64,000 bases of DNA from Candidatus Pelagisphaera phototrophica. Lineage in GTDB: Bacteria; Verrucomicrobiota; Verrucomicrobiia; Opitutales; Opitutaceae. The stretch's first letter is position 1. Every line of letters begins with the position of its first letter. The position numbers and the translations under genes were made by a program. Below are positions 24,130 through 33,626 of the stretch, piece by piece. The stretch spans positions 2,914,001 through 2,978,000 of the forward strand of contig NZ_CP076039.1 in the NCBI RefSeq assembly GCF_014529625.1, given 5' to 3'. The notes beneath the pieces are model-generated. The model was not told where the DNA came from. It ran no database searches and saw only the letters and a program-made list of their open reading frames with translations.

Positions 24130-25020
24130 CTAAAGAAATCCTTTTTCTATTAGGTAAACATCCATCACGTGCAAGATAGTCGCATAGTGCTCTAGATCGA
24201 AAATGAACCAGCCATGCCGACCGCCTTCGAACGTGAATAGCTGGCAGTCGTTGCCCGCCGCCTTGGACAACTCCGCAAACCGGGCGGCGCCCGTATAGGG
24301 CGTGACCGTATCCCCGGTGCTATGACAGATCAGCATCGGTGGCAGATCACGCTTAACATGATGTAGTGGAGACAGCTCCCTCCAGCGTTTCCCGATCTTC
24401 CCTTGTCCGTATCCATCCGCCGAGGTGTCAACCACGGGATTCAGGGGAATCAGTAAATCCGGGATACACGATATGGAAAGATCATCCCTTGCGGCGTCGA
24501 CCTCGGGGCCATTCTCGAAAACTGCCGTTGCCAGTGCGACATGACCACCCGCCGAACCGCCGGTTACCGCAATCCGATTCGGATCGATTCCCAACGTCGA
24601 TGCCTGTGCCCGCAGCCATCTCATCGCCGAACGACCGTCCTTCACGCAATCGAATACCGTTACGCCCTCCTTCGCGTTCATGAGCCGATATTGCAGGCTA
24701 ATTGCGAGCATCCCTTTCTTAGCGTAATGATCGGCGATCGTGTAGTACACCCGCGGCTCCCCTCCGGTCCATCCGCCTCCGTGAATGATAAGAATACACG
24801 GTCGCCTGTCTTTTGAAGCGTCGTGCTCCTCCGGTTCGAAAACATGCAATTCGAGAGCACGCCCCTTGCCCACTGATTTGTAGGCGATTTTTCGAGACGG
24901 TTCGAGCTTCGCCGCCAGCGGCTCAAGCACCCGCACGGGTGGTGCCTGTGGTTGCACGGAAACCTCAGGGCCGTTCGACACAGGTTGAGCGTTGATGGCG
25001 ATGCGAGTGTCAGGATTCAT
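24130..25020 (-). CDS. Alpha/beta-hydrolase esterase (BD-FAE/carboxylesterase-like)
   Basis: The 296-residue protein has the oxyanion HGGGW (in CILIIHGGGWTGGEP), nucleophile elbow GGSAGGHVALA, the acidic residue in HSTGDTVTPY and the final His in FEGGRHGWF, so the triad is complete. Such enzymes deacylate plant or algal polysaccharides. The start is odd: the Met at 25020 has no signal peptide, but 48 bp upstream in the same frame, after a single TAG, lies a 40-codon frame ending in a signal-peptide-like MLLAALILVPIAFGSFE (minus 25069-25191). A secretion leader may have been cut off by one nonsense change. Alternatively the enzyme is cytoplasmic. Confidence 0.85.
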   Translation of the reverse strand: MNPDTRIAINAQPVSNGPEVSVQPQAPPVRVLEPLAAKLEPSRKIAYKSVGKGRALELHVFEPEEHDASKDRRPCILIIHGGGWTGGEPRVYYTIADHYAKKGMLAISLQYRLMNAKEGVTVFDCVKDGRSAMRWLRAQASTLGIDPNRIAVTGGSAGGHVALATAVFENGPEVDAARDDLSISCIPDLLIPLNPVVDTSADGYGQGKIGKRWRELSPLHHVKRDLPPMLICHSTGDTVTPYTGAARFAELSKAAGNDCQLFTFEGGRHGWFIFDLEHYATILHVMDVYLIEKGFL

Positions 25021-25068
25021 ATCTTGGTTGGGTTCGACTAAATGTCCTACCGGGAAGAAAGCCGGGAG

Positions 25069-25191
25069 CTAAGATGCCTTCTGCGGCTCAAACGAACCGA
25101 ATGCAATGGGCACTAGTATCAGAGCAGCCAGTAACATAGTGAAAAACCGGGGAACGGTGCAGAAATGAATCGTCGAGTACAAGAAATTCAT
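25069..25191 (-). pseudogene. Signal-peptide-like leader frame, in frame with the esterase but ended by TAG
   Basis: Reads 40 residues from ATG 25191 with a hydrophobic core (TMLLAALILVPIAFG) and a TAG at 25069-25071. Sixteen sense codons later in the same frame comes the esterase ATG. See the esterase entry. Confidence 0.4.
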
Positions 25192-25529
25192 GGGTTCAAA
25201 AACGGGGTGAATAAACAAGAAAACGTGAAGTACTGTGACCCAGCATGCTCCTAAATGATTGGATCACCAAGAAAAATCATATCGCACTCTCATCCCTTCC
25301 AACCAAGGTTACTCATGAGACAACCCCTGCCAGCAGCGTTCTTTTGATCAGCGATGTGGATGAGATGGGACATCGGGTGTCGAGAATAATGAGATTCAAG
25401 GTCTGGCCCGGTTGCCCGGCTCGTCAATGTATCGAGAAGTAAACATTGACCCTCATTTGAGCCCCTCCCATGCATCTTCAGACAAATCACTGTACGGAAT
25501 AAATTTATTAGACAAAAAGGTCTCAGGGT
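25192..25529. other. Gap with no recognised feature
   Basis: No gene is supported. Open frames of about 65 codons exist on both strands without any recognisable motif. Confidence 0.4.
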
Positions 25530-26369
25530 ATGCTTTCACTTTTCATTTCAGCACTGATCGCTAGCGCAATCGCAACCGCCTTGATCGCTTCGCAAGTTAG
25601 CACCGGGATGACGGTCTTCCTAAGCCTTGCCGGATTCGCTGGCTCGTTTTTCTTGGTCGGATGCCTGGTTCGGAAAAAATTGTCCAAGGCCCAAGGCGCG
25701 CTTCAGGAACACATGCAAACGGCTCAGAGGCGCATGCAGCGGAAGGTGCAGCAATTCCAGAACAAGCCTGGCGGCAACGTTAAGCAAATACAACGCCAAC
25801 TCGAGATGGATCAAAAGGCCATGTTAAAGGAAGCACTGGAGCTCACCAAGGGGCTCGAGCCTTTCCAGAAGTGGTCCGTGCTCATGGGCCGCCAGATTGC
25901 AACCATGCGCATGCAGTTTCACTACCAGCTCAAAGATTTCGAGCAGGCGGACGAGATCCTCGCCACCTGCGGTTTCCTGAGGGGCCCGATGATGATGGAT
26001 CCCATGGCGGCGGCCATGAGGATAGCCCGGTGTTATCAAAACGATGATTTGGAGGGCGCGAAAAAAGTCTACAGGCGCCGGATTAGATGGTCTCGGGGCG
26101 ATAGCGGCACTTTGCTGTACGGCTTGATGTCGTGGATCTACGTTAAGGTTGGCGAGCCTGATGAAGCCCGTCGGGTATTGTTGAAGGCTAAAAAGGCCAC
26201 TGGTGACGCAACCATCATCAGAAACTGGGAGCACCTAGCCAACCAACGTGTAAAGAGTTTCTCCAATGCAGGATTGGGGGATGCGTGGTACAGCCTCTAT
26301 TTGGAGACTCCTCCTATGCCTAAGCAGCAGCGAGTGCGTGGCAATGGACGCAATCCGCGTGGATTCTAG
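25530..26369 (+). CDS. Membrane-anchored coiled-coil/TPR-like protein of unknown function
   Basis: The 279 residues start with two closely spaced helices (4-22 and 27-47), giving an N-terminal membrane anchor. A charged coiled-coil stretch follows (residues 50-100, rich in Lys, Gln and Arg: RRMQRKVQQFQN), then a helical-hairpin region with TPR character (QLKDFEQADEILATCGF, MRIARCYQNDDLEGAKKVYRR, KVGEPDEARRVLLKAKK). The tail is basic (RVRGNGRNPRGF). I do not recognise a named family. TPR-like repeats suggest a scaffold for a protein complex at the membrane. The gene stands alone, preceded by AT-rich sequence. Confidence 0.8.
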   Translation: MLSLFISALIASAIATALIASQVSTGMTVFLSLAGFAGSFFLVGCLVRKKLSKAQGALQEHMQTAQRRMQRKVQQFQNKPGGNVKQIQRQLEMDQKAMLKEALELTKGLEPFQKWSVLMGRQIATMRMQFHYQLKDFEQADEILATCGFLRGPMMMDPMAAAMRIARCYQNDDLEGAKKVYRRRIRWSRGDSGTLLYGLMSWIYVKVGEPDEARRVLLKAKKATGDATIIRNWEHLANQRVKSFSNAGLGDAWYSLYLETPPMPKQQRVRGNGRNPRGF

Positions 26370-26466
26370 GGCGCTTCATCCGAGCGTGCGGCAGGGCAAG
26401 AATCGATTAATGGCGCTCCTACAAGAAATCGGAGGACTGTAATACCACTTGCAAAAAAGATTGGGC

Positions 26467-26595
26467 ATGGGCACCGAGTATTCGGTAAGCCGATACGTCA
26501 GCCAGATTCAAAATAGGGACAGGGTAGGTGCAAGAAAGCTTTTAGAAAGGCTAACCGCAAACACGTTTGAAAGCGGGTGGCCAGTGGCCGTTTGA
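26467..26595 (+). pseudogene. ECF-type sigma factor N-terminal fragment
   Basis: The 42-codon frame reads YSVSRYVSQIQNRDRVGARKLLERLT. This resembles the beginning of the ECF sigma factors of Planctomycetes/Verrucomicrobia (SVT..L..LK.GD..AA..LWER). It then leaves the family and stops. The remaining sigma2/sigma4 regions are missing. The match is short, so this is tentative. Confidence 0.4.
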
Positions 26596-26794
26596 CGATA
26601 CCCCTCTAGATAACTAGAGTATCAAATACTCCTGGGTCGAGGCGTTTCCCCGAGCCCATCAAGACGGAATCGGATTCAGTTCGGCAAACCGTGGATTAAA
26701 GATCCAGGCTGACGAACCCATTATCATCCTGCAGGACACTGAAGGAGCAAAACACATGAAATAATGTCGATTCATTAATAGCTTTCTTATCTGT
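26596..26794. other. Gap with a small hairpin
   Basis: CTCTAG-ATAA-CTAGAG at about 26604-26619 is the only structure noted. No gene is visible before the sulfatase remnant. Confidence 0.3.
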
Positions 26795-27511
26795 TTATTT
26801 TCCTTTGGCCTTCTGTCTCGCGAGATTCCTCGTTTCCCTTTTTTTCTGCTTTTCCGTTAATGCCATCGGTTCCACCCTTTCCGGCTTCTCCGTTTTCTCA
26901 ACTTTCTCTACCTGTTCCGCTTGCGCCTTTTTTGCCCGTTTTAGATCTTTGGGGTCTACCGTTGAAAAGGCATCATTCAACGCCTTCATATCGGCCTTAA
27001 GTTGGGTATGCATCGCTTCTAACATTGGACTGTATTCGGGATTATCGGCGAGGTTATCCAACTCTCAAGGATCCTCCTGGATATTATAAAGTTCAAACTC
27101 AGGATGCTTCACAACATGGTCGATTTTCGCTTGTGCCGCAGGATCCGTTTTGGCTTTTCCCAGCCGTTCTCTCCAGGCTTTGGCAAAGAACTTATTGATC
27201 TTGGGCTCCATCAAAACATCGAGGTAGTAATCCATTTCCCGTTCCGGATTCCAGCCAAGTTTGAATTCTTTATTGCGAATTGCTCTTTGTGTATAACCGC
27301 CGGCCTGATGAATCCGAAAAGCCCGTTCGCGGTCATGAGAGGTTTCTCCTTTTAACACGGAAAACAAACTCTTGCCGTCCGTCGCAGGAACCTCTCCTCC
27401 GGCAATGTCGACTAAAGTCGAAGAGATGTCGCAGAGCCTGAGCCAAGTCGAAGGGTCAACCGCTAGAGGAATTTGTAGCAGGAGGATTGACACATCTAGG
27501 GGTACAAGCAC
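26795..27511 (-). pseudogene. Sulfatase C-terminal remnant with a nonsense codon
   Basis: The minus strand reads DISSTLVDIAGGEVPATDGK, SLFSVLKGETSHDRERAFRI, HQAGGYTQRAIRNKEFKLGW and FELYNIQEDP, the C-terminal domain of a secreted sulfatase. A TGA at 27065-27067 then interrupts EDP-stop-ELDNLADNPEYSPML, where the family has EDPWELxNLA, so a Trp codon became a stop. The last 88 residues run on in the same frame into a Lys/Glu-rich tail. Upstream of about 27440 homology ends, so the catalytic domain is gone. It overlaps nothing and lies head to head with the AbgT gene. Confidence 0.85.
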
Positions 27512-27539
27512 CTGATACTTTAGAACGAAGACTCAAGCT

Positions 27540-29129
27540 ATGACGAATGCCCCAACGCCGCAACCCCTTAAGCGCCGTAACCCTTTTACCCGTTTTCTCG
27601 ATACCGTTGAATGGTTGGGCAATTTTCTTCCGCATCCGGTGACCTTGTTTGCCATTCTGGCCGTCGGCATCGTCCTCCTCTCGGGGATTTTCGGCTGGAT
27701 GGGACTTGCAGTCGAGGATCCTAGACCTGCCGGTACGCGCGGCGTGGCAGAAGACGGGATGATCCGCCCGGTGAGTCTGTTGAATGCCGATGGCATACGC
27801 ATGATCTTCACCAATCTCGTGACGAACTTCACGAGCTTCGCACCGTTGGGCGTTGTACTGGTCGCGATGCTGGGCGTCGGTGTCGCAGAGCGCTCTGGGC
27901 TTTTGTCTGCAGCGGTCCGCTGCATGGTCTTGTCGGCGCCTCGCCACATCGTGACCGTTGCCATCGTTTTTGCAGGCATCGTTTCGAACACGGCTTCAGA
28001 AGTCGGCTATGTGGTTCTGATCCCCCTAGCGGGCGCCATTTTCTATGCGCTCGATCGGCATCCTTTGGCAGGGATGGCCGCCGCCTTCGCGGGGGTCTCT
28101 GGCGGCTATAGCGCCAATGTCCTGATTGGGACGATCGATCCGCTTTTGGCAGGTATCACGCAGGAAGCGGCTCGCTTGATCGATCCGGATTATGTCGTAG
28201 TGGCAACCGCCAATTGGTATTTCATGGTCGCATCGACTTTCTTGATAATGGTTGTGGGCTCGCTAGTGAGCATTTTCATCGTAGAGCCCAAACTGGGCAA
28301 ATACGATTCCTCCCGGGCCGAACCGACCATTCTCGATAAGCGAATGATGGAGCGGCTCTCCGACGATGAGAAGAAGGGGCTCTTCTGGGCCTTGATCGCG
28401 CTCACAGGAGTGCTGGGTCTGATGGCACTGACCTTGGTTCCGGAATGGGGTGTCTTTCGCAATCCGGAGACCGGAGACCGGATAAATTCGCCGTTCTTCC
28501 GCGGTTTCGTTGTGTGGATCCTCATCTTCTTCATCGCGACGGGCTATGCCTATGGCCGAGCGGTCGGCACCATGCGGACGGATCGGGATGTCATAGATTC
28601 CATGGCCAAGGCCCTAGCATCCTTGGGCCTTTATATCGTACTAGTATTTTTCGCCGCGCAGTTCGTCGCCTTCTTCGGCTGGACCAAACTCGGAGCAATT
28701 GGCGCGGTTACTGGCGCGGAGTTCCTTAAAGATACCGGCATGACGGGCCCGATGGTCTTCATCTTCTTTATCCTTATGTGCGCCGTCATCAACCTTTCAT
28801 TGGGCTCCGCTTCCGCGCAGTGGGCGGTAACAGCGCCTATTTTCGTGCCAATGCTTATGCTCATTGGATATGCGCCAGAAGCCATCCAGGCAGCCTATCG
28901 TATTGGAGATTCCACCACAAACATCATCACGCCCATGATGAGCTACTTCGGCCTTATCCTCGCGTGGGCGACGCGGTACGACAAGAATCTGGGCGTGGGA
29001 ACAATGATCGCGATCATGCTGCCCTATACCACCTTCTTCATCATCGTCTGGAGCAGCTTCTTTATCCTTTGGACCTTTACTCTGGGCTTGCCGGTGGGGC
29101 CAGGGTCGCCAACTTTCTACAAACCGTGA
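27540..29129 (+). CDS. AbgT-family transporter
   Basis: The 529-residue protein begins with a basic cytoplasmic segment and RFLDTVEWLGNFLPHPVTLF, the opening block of AbgT transporters. It continues with about twelve membrane segments, GVGVAERSGLL, GIVSNTASEVGYVVLIPLA, FAGVSGGYSANVLIGTIDPL and the late IGDSTTNIITPMMSYFGLIL, which are the re-entrant-loop substrate sites. Family members move p-aminobenzoyl-glutamate inward or act as sulfonamide/PABA efflux pumps, driven by ion gradients. The coding sequence appears more GC-rich than its neighbours and sits beside two gene remnants, so acquisition by transfer is possible. No peptidase genes (abgA/abgB) accompany it. Confidence 0.93.
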   Translation: MTNAPTPQPLKRRNPFTRFLDTVEWLGNFLPHPVTLFAILAVGIVLLSGIFGWMGLAVEDPRPAGTRGVAEDGMIRPVSLLNADGIRMIFTNLVTNFTSFAPLGVVLVAMLGVGVAERSGLLSAAVRCMVLSAPRHIVTVAIVFAGIVSNTASEVGYVVLIPLAGAIFYALDRHPLAGMAAAFAGVSGGYSANVLIGTIDPLLAGITQEAARLIDPDYVVVATANWYFMVASTFLIMVVGSLVSIFIVEPKLGKYDSSRAEPTILDKRMMERLSDDEKKGLFWALIALTGVLGLMALTLVPEWGVFRNPETGDRINSPFFRGFVVWILIFFIATGYAYGRAVGTMRTDRDVIDSMAKALASLGLYIVLVFFAAQFVAFFGWTKLGAIGAVTGAEFLKDTGMTGPMVFIFFILMCAVINLSLGSASAQWAVTAPIFVPMLMLIGYAPEAIQAAYRIGDSTTNIITPMMSYFGLILAWATRYDKNLGVGTMIAIMLPYTTFFIIVWSSFFILWTFTLGLPVGPGSPTFYKP

Positions 29130-29313
29130 AAGGACACTCTCTCACAATCTATAAACTAAATCATACAAATTCAATATGTCAGGACAAGGATCAGGCGGAA
29201 ACTTATTGTGACAGCGAAGAAGTTAGAGTTTTGCGTCTGAACCTTTTTTATGCTCAGGCTATATCTATCGGTTCTTGCAGGGTTCATCAGGATGAGTGGC
29301 GATCGATCTGGCA

Positions 29314-30708
29314 TTAATCATCAAACTCAGGATTCGGAGTCATTCGTGGAGCCTCAGTCTCATCGAGCCAGAGATTGGCCAGTGCACTGAGTTCAGAAAC
29401 TAATTCAGGGTTCTTGGAGCTGAGGTCGATTGTCTCTGCGATGTCCGAGGGAAGATGAAACAGTTGAGGCGATCCGTCCTCAAGACTCTCGATCAGTTTC
29501 CAGCCTTCCTTGCGAATTATAACGCTCGGTTCGTGAAACGCACTGTAACCTGGAAGATACCAGTAAATCGGGCGTTCCAGATTTGTTTCCTGGTCGCGGA
29601 ATAATGGTAGAAGATTCATGCCATCCAGTTCCTGCGGAGGTCGGTCGGTACCGGTAGCCGCTATTATCGTGGGGTATAGATCCACCTGGTGAACAGGACC
29701 GTCTACGACCCTGCCGCGCGACATCCGGCCTGGCCAGCTTACTATCCAGGGAACACGATACCCACCTTCATACACACTACCCTTACGTCCCCGTAGCGGA
29801 AAATTGCTCGTATTTACATCCCTGATACCATCTTCTTCATAAGCCAGACCGCCATTATCGGAAGTGAAGATTACTAGAGTATTATCCTTGACCTTCGCGT
29901 CGTCGACCGCAGCGAGAATCTTACCGACCGAGTCGTCCAGTGACTTGATCATGGCTGCACCCATGGGACTCTTTTGATATTCGCCGGACGCCTTTTTGCC
30001 AAAATAGTCAAGCAAAGCCTGTTTGGCCTCCAACGGCTTGTGCACAAGGAAATCGGCATAATAGAGAAAAAACGGAGCATTCCCTTTTGCAGATTCTCGG
30101 ATAAAGTTCGCAGCTTGATCGGAAAAGAAATCGCTTAAGTACTGCCCTTCGGTAGGCTCGGTCTCCGGGGTGGTTTTGAATCCGAAATGCTTCCCATGAC
30201 TTTCAATGGCAACATCAAAGCCTCTTTTTCCCGGGTGATTCTTACCCATGCCAAGATGCCATTTTCCGAAGAATACCGTTCGATAGTTATTTTTCCTGAG
30301 GCATTCAGCCATCGTTTCCACCTGGTCTACGGGTGGGAGTTCAGTCTTCCCCCTCGGCTGAAGCATGCGGAACTTCTTTAGATTTCCATTATACTCTTTG
30401 TAACGTTCCTGGTAGGTGCCAGGTCCGACGTAAAGGATGCCGTGGGAGGGTGTGTATTGTCCGCTCATAATCGAGGCACGTGAGGGAGCACAGTTTGAGG
30501 CCGCTGAATAGGCCGCGGTGAACCGTACTCCTTCGGAAGCCAGCCGATCTATATTCGGTGTTTCATAGAATGTGCTACCATAGCAACCTAAACCAGACCA
30601 ACCCAGGTCATCCGCCAGAATCAGCACAACATTTGGCCTTTCGCTAGCTGAAACACCCAAACCGCATAGAAAGGATGCGAAAAACAAAAATGCGAATGCT
30701 TGCTTCAT
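29314..30708 (-). CDS. Sulfatase with a CAPSR active-site motif
   Basis: From the ATG at 30708 the protein is 464 residues with signal peptide FAFLFFASFLCGLGVSA. The frame extends another 24 codons upstream but that would bury the signal. VVLILADDLGWSGLGCYGS holds the metal Asp pair; NCAPSRASIMSGQY carries Cys73, with Ala replacing the usual Ser/Thr after Cys. GKWHLGMGKNHPGKRGFD, DFLVHKPLEAK, FTSDNGGLAYEED and YEGGYRVPWIVSWPG follow. It is the last gene of a minus-strand run (class-C hydrolase, two alpha/beta hydrolases, sulfatase) with 35-42 bp gaps. Deacylation and desulfation of the same polysaccharide is the obvious joint role. Confidence 0.93.
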   Translation of the reverse strand: MKQAFAFLFFASFLCGLGVSASERPNVVLILADDLGWSGLGCYGSTFYETPNIDRLASEGVRFTAAYSAASNCAPSRASIMSGQYTPSHGILYVGPGTYQERYKEYNGNLKKFRMLQPRGKTELPPVDQVETMAECLRKNNYRTVFFGKWHLGMGKNHPGKRGFDVAIESHGKHFGFKTTPETEPTEGQYLSDFFSDQAANFIRESAKGNAPFFLYYADFLVHKPLEAKQALLDYFGKKASGEYQKSPMGAAMIKSLDDSVGKILAAVDDAKVKDNTLVIFTSDNGGLAYEEDGIRDVNTSNFPLRGRKGSVYEGGYRVPWIVSWPGRMSRGRVVDGPVHQVDLYPTIIAATGTDRPPQELDGMNLLPLFRDQETNLERPIYWYLPGYSAFHEPSVIIRKEGWKLIESLEDGSPQLFHLPSDIAETIDLSSKNPELVSELSALANLWLDETEAPRMTPNPEFDD

Positions 30709-30749
30709 GAATTTTTCGATTTTGGCCTCAGCAAAAATGGCCCTCTGGC

Positions 30750-31583
30750 CTAATTCTGTTCGATGATCGAATGTATCCACTCTGCCATGCTCGGATAACT
30801 TTCTCTGGTATCGATGTCTTCACTCGCGTTTTTTATCCACTTTCCGTTTAACCATACTTGGACAACAGAACCCGATTCTTTATCTTTACCGATCCACATT
30901 CCGGAATTTCCGGCGGCCACGTTTTTCTCCAGAAGCGTAACGGCGGCAAGCGCGCTATGACCTTTGTCTTCTGGATACAGGTGGCCCATTGAAATTGCAA
31001 TCGGGATACCTACTTCTCTAAGGTTATCTACACTTAGATCAGCAAACTGTTTTTTGTAATACGCACTATGCCATGCGCCTATGACGCCCGGCGTCTTCCG
31101 GTCGAAGATGATGTGATTCATCATGATGCCGCCAGCAGAATTCCCGCTCAGGAATATTTTGTCAGGATCGATCTTATACTTTTCATGGTTTTCTATTATA
31201 TAATCAACCGCGTCAATACCGTCTTGGATTGCTTTTTGAGGTCCTTGTTTTAAGGTGTAATTGATACTAATAAAGACGATCTCGTTTCCTGGTAGTTTCG
31301 GCATACTGCCGATCGCCTTCACCTTGTCCCCAGATCCGAATCCTCCTCCATGCGCATAGATCACGACAGGGTATAAGCCATCCCCGTCGGGCGCCCAGAC
31401 ATCGAACAAGTGATTGTCCCCAGTAAGTTCCGGATCAACATCAGTTCTAGGACCATAGGCTCCATTTGGAAAGGTCGGCCCAATACTCCATCCCCAGTCG
31501 ATCTCATCGGCTGGAACGGCATAAGCGCCCGTCGACAAAACGGGGACTGCGATCAGCATGAAAATTAACGTTTTGATATTCAT
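30750..31583 (-). CDS. Secreted alpha/beta-hydrolase (esterase/lipase-like)
   Basis: The 277 residues begin with a signal peptide (MNIKTLIFMLIAVPVLSTGAYA). Active-site features are YAHGGGFGSGDK (oxyanion), FLSGNSAGGIMMNH (nucleophile Ser) and the conserved fold segments VVIYAHGGG and FISINYTLKQG. The late acidic residue and His are less clear: SMGHLYPEDKGHSA probably supplies the His region. It resembles the BD-FAE/feruloyl-type esterases. Third of four tightly spaced minus-strand genes, between another hydrolase and a sulfatase. Confidence 0.85.
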   Translation of the reverse strand: MNIKTLIFMLIAVPVLSTGAYAVPADEIDWGWSIGPTFPNGAYGPRTDVDPELTGDNHLFDVWAPDGDGLYPVVIYAHGGGFGSGDKVKAIGSMPKLPGNEIVFISINYTLKQGPQKAIQDGIDAVDYIIENHEKYKIDPDKIFLSGNSAGGIMMNHIIFDRKTPGVIGAWHSAYYKKQFADLSVDNLREVGIPIAISMGHLYPEDKGHSALAAVTLLEKNVAAGNSGMWIGKDKESGSVVQVWLNGKWIKNASEDIDTRESYPSMAEWIHSIIEQN

Positions 31584-31618
31584 TTAGATTCTCCTCTTTT
31601 GTAGTTGTACTTCATTTT

Positions 31619-32377
31619 CTAATTCCCCGAAAACTTCACTACCGAACGCACGAATTTCGGGACGAATTGCATCACTTGACTATTCTTCGTTTCGCTAAGG
31701 CTATGCACGAGTTCAGCGCTATCTCCGAGGCCCAATTCTTTATATCTCTCCACCACCCTCAGTCCATGGGCGGGATCGTGAATATCCCCTACCACTCCCG
31801 GTTCTTTGCGGTAGGCAAGAAAGATGGGTGGTGCCTTTTTTGTTATCGGCTCTAACAAACGTTCATTGAAAGATTCCCCTGGAAGAGCCTGTCCCATATA
31901 AATCCCTACAATACTTGGGTCCAGACTGTGGGCGAGTTCCCAGCTCACAAAGCTCCCCCGCGATTGCCCTCCAATAAAGATCTTTTCAGCATCGATATTA
32001 TAGGTCGCTGCATTCTCTTTCACCCATGCGAACATAACCTTCGCATCCGCCGCGCAGGTTTGAAAATCGGCCATGCCTTTAACCTTCGCAATGGATTCCC
32101 AGCTAACGATCGCAATTCCTGCCGCTACCGTCGAATCCGCCCAGTTACTTTGAACATCATCAGCTGTCGATCCATTATGATGGGCGTATAAAAACACAGG
32201 GGTCGGCTCATTGCCGGACGGCAAATAGAGATTCAGCCATTGCCTGTCCTCCGCACCGTAGGAGACTTTCGCGTGCGTCGGCGTTTTTACTTGCCCGAAA
32301 AGGCCAACGGACAGAAGCAACACCGCGCATGCAAACGCGAACACGAATTTTGCAGGTTTATATTTAAAGCGTTTCAT
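31619..32377 (-). CDS. Secreted alpha/beta-hydrolase, divergent
   Basis: The ATG at 32377 gives 252 residues with a signal peptide (KFVFAFACAVLLLSVGLFG). An upstream open frame of 119 codons overlaps the preceding hydrolase gene and is not coding. The fold is indicated by PVFLYAHHNGSTADD (oxyanion region without the usual HGGG), KIFIGGQSRGSFVSWELA (GQSRG nucleophile elbow) and PPIFLAYRKEP...DIHDPAHG with the acid and His. The YAHHNG form is unusual, so substrate prediction is not possible. It lies 35 bp before the next hydrolase and 40 bp after the class-C gene. Confidence 0.8.
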   Translation of the reverse strand: MKRFKYKPAKFVFAFACAVLLLSVGLFGQVKTPTHAKVSYGAEDRQWLNLYLPSGNEPTPVFLYAHHNGSTADDVQSNWADSTVAAGIAIVSWESIAKVKGMADFQTCAADAKVMFAWVKENAATYNIDAEKIFIGGQSRGSFVSWELAHSLDPSIVGIYMGQALPGESFNERLLEPITKKAPPIFLAYRKEPGVVGDIHDPAHGLRVVERYKELGLGDSAELVHSLSETKNSQVMQFVPKFVRSVVKFSGN

Positions 32378-32417
32378 AGGATATATAGTAGTTGTTATCA
32401 GGATGCTAATAGTTAAA

Positions 32418-33527
32418 TTAAGGCCGGTCCTTCGATGAGAGTGCCTGAGGAAACCCGACCTTAGCGGCTCCCGAGATGAGGGGTCGAGCACTTGGACTGC
32501 CAGCTTGGGTAAAGACGATAAGAATACGGCCGGTTTTGAGGTCGGCGCTGGCTGAAGTTCCAGTTGCTCCCCCGTGTCCGACGACCCCGCCCCCGCGAAG
32601 GTTGAAGCCCAGACCGTAGTTCTTGGTTGCGGGTTGTTTCCGGTAGAGTTTGGCCAATACGGACGCAGGCACGATTTGCCGGCTGCCGACAAGGCCTTTA
32701 TCGGCGTGAAACTGGAGAAAACGCTGGAGATCATTAGGGGTGGATATCAATGAGCCCGCTGTGTTGACAAACGGTCCTCTTTCAGCCCGATAGCGTTCGA
32801 TTTGAGCAGCGACTTCCTCGTCGCTTCGTCCCTCGGCACGAGAGGCGAAAAGCGGAAGGCGACGAACGAGCGATACTCCGAGAGTGAAGGTCGTTTCATT
32901 CATGCCCAGAGGAGAGAGAAGCTTTTCGCGCATCACCTCGGCGATCGGGCGACCTGTGACGACTTCTATCAATCTGGAAACGGCAGCGTATCCTCTAAAG
33001 GTGTAGGCATATTGCGTGCCGGGACGAGCTGCCAACCCTTGAGTCGCCAAGTGGCGGGCTACTTCAGCTTGATCGCCACGTTTCACGGGAGAATTCTTTG
33101 GGAGTTTGCCCATCGTGCCGCCCGGAAACCCTGCGGTATGGGAGAGGCACTCCGCGATCGTTGGGGAACGAATGGATTGATCGCTGTTCTGTAGCTTGAG
33201 CTCAGCGTATTCCGGGAGGTACTTGGCGATCGGATCATCGAAAGAGAGATTTCCTTCACCAACGAGAACGGCAACCAGTGTAGCGGTGACGGATTTGCTG
33301 ATCGAGGCTATCGCGACGACCGTTTGCTCGTCCCAGGGGATTTTCGAATCCTCAGAGAACGTGCCGAAGTAACGATCGAAAATAATTTCGCCATCTTCGA
33401 CAACCCGCACGGATCCGCCAGGAATTTTGAGATTGGAATCTGCCGACGCTATGAGCGTTTCAAGTTCTGGAAAGGATGGCTCCGCTGCGGCAGTCTGACT
33501 TGCTAAAGCGAAGCAGGTTAAGGCCAA
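32418..33527 (-). CDS. Serine hydrolase of the beta-lactamase/class-C family
   Basis: The 369 residues from TTG at 33527 contain the SxxK motif in VAIASISKSVTATLV, a Tyr motif in YAYTFRGYAAVSRLIE and the final HGGATG, equivalent to the KTG box. A short secretion leader (ALTCFALASQTAAAEP) is visible. No ATG or GTG lies upstream before a stop, so the start is TTG or a rarer codon, with a truncated leader as the other possibility. In polysaccharide operons these proteins are usually esterases or D-aminopeptidase-like enzymes, not lactamases. It leads the four-gene hydrolase/sulfatase run. Confidence 0.87.
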   Translation of the reverse strand: MALTCFALASQTAAAEPSFPELETLIASADSNLKIPGGSVRVVEDGEIIFDRYFGTFSEDSKIPWDEQTVVAIASISKSVTATLVAVLVGEGNLSFDDPIAKYLPEYAELKLQNSDQSIRSPTIAECLSHTAGFPGGTMGKLPKNSPVKRGDQAEVARHLATQGLAARPGTQYAYTFRGYAAVSRLIEVVTGRPIAEVMREKLLSPLGMNETTFTLGVSLVRRLPLFASRAEGRSDEEVAAQIERYRAERGPFVNTAGSLISTPNDLQRFLQFHADKGLVGSRQIVPASVLAKLYRKQPATKNYGLGFNLRGGGVVGHGGATGTSASADLKTGRILIVFTQAGSPSARPLISGAAKVGFPQALSSKDRP

Positions 33528-33626
33528 GATGGGACAAGAAAGGGGCGAATTGATTTTGTTCTTAGTAATACTATTTGGGGCTCATAAAAGTTTGCTATTT
33601 AACAATGGTAGTATCGGAAGCCTTCG

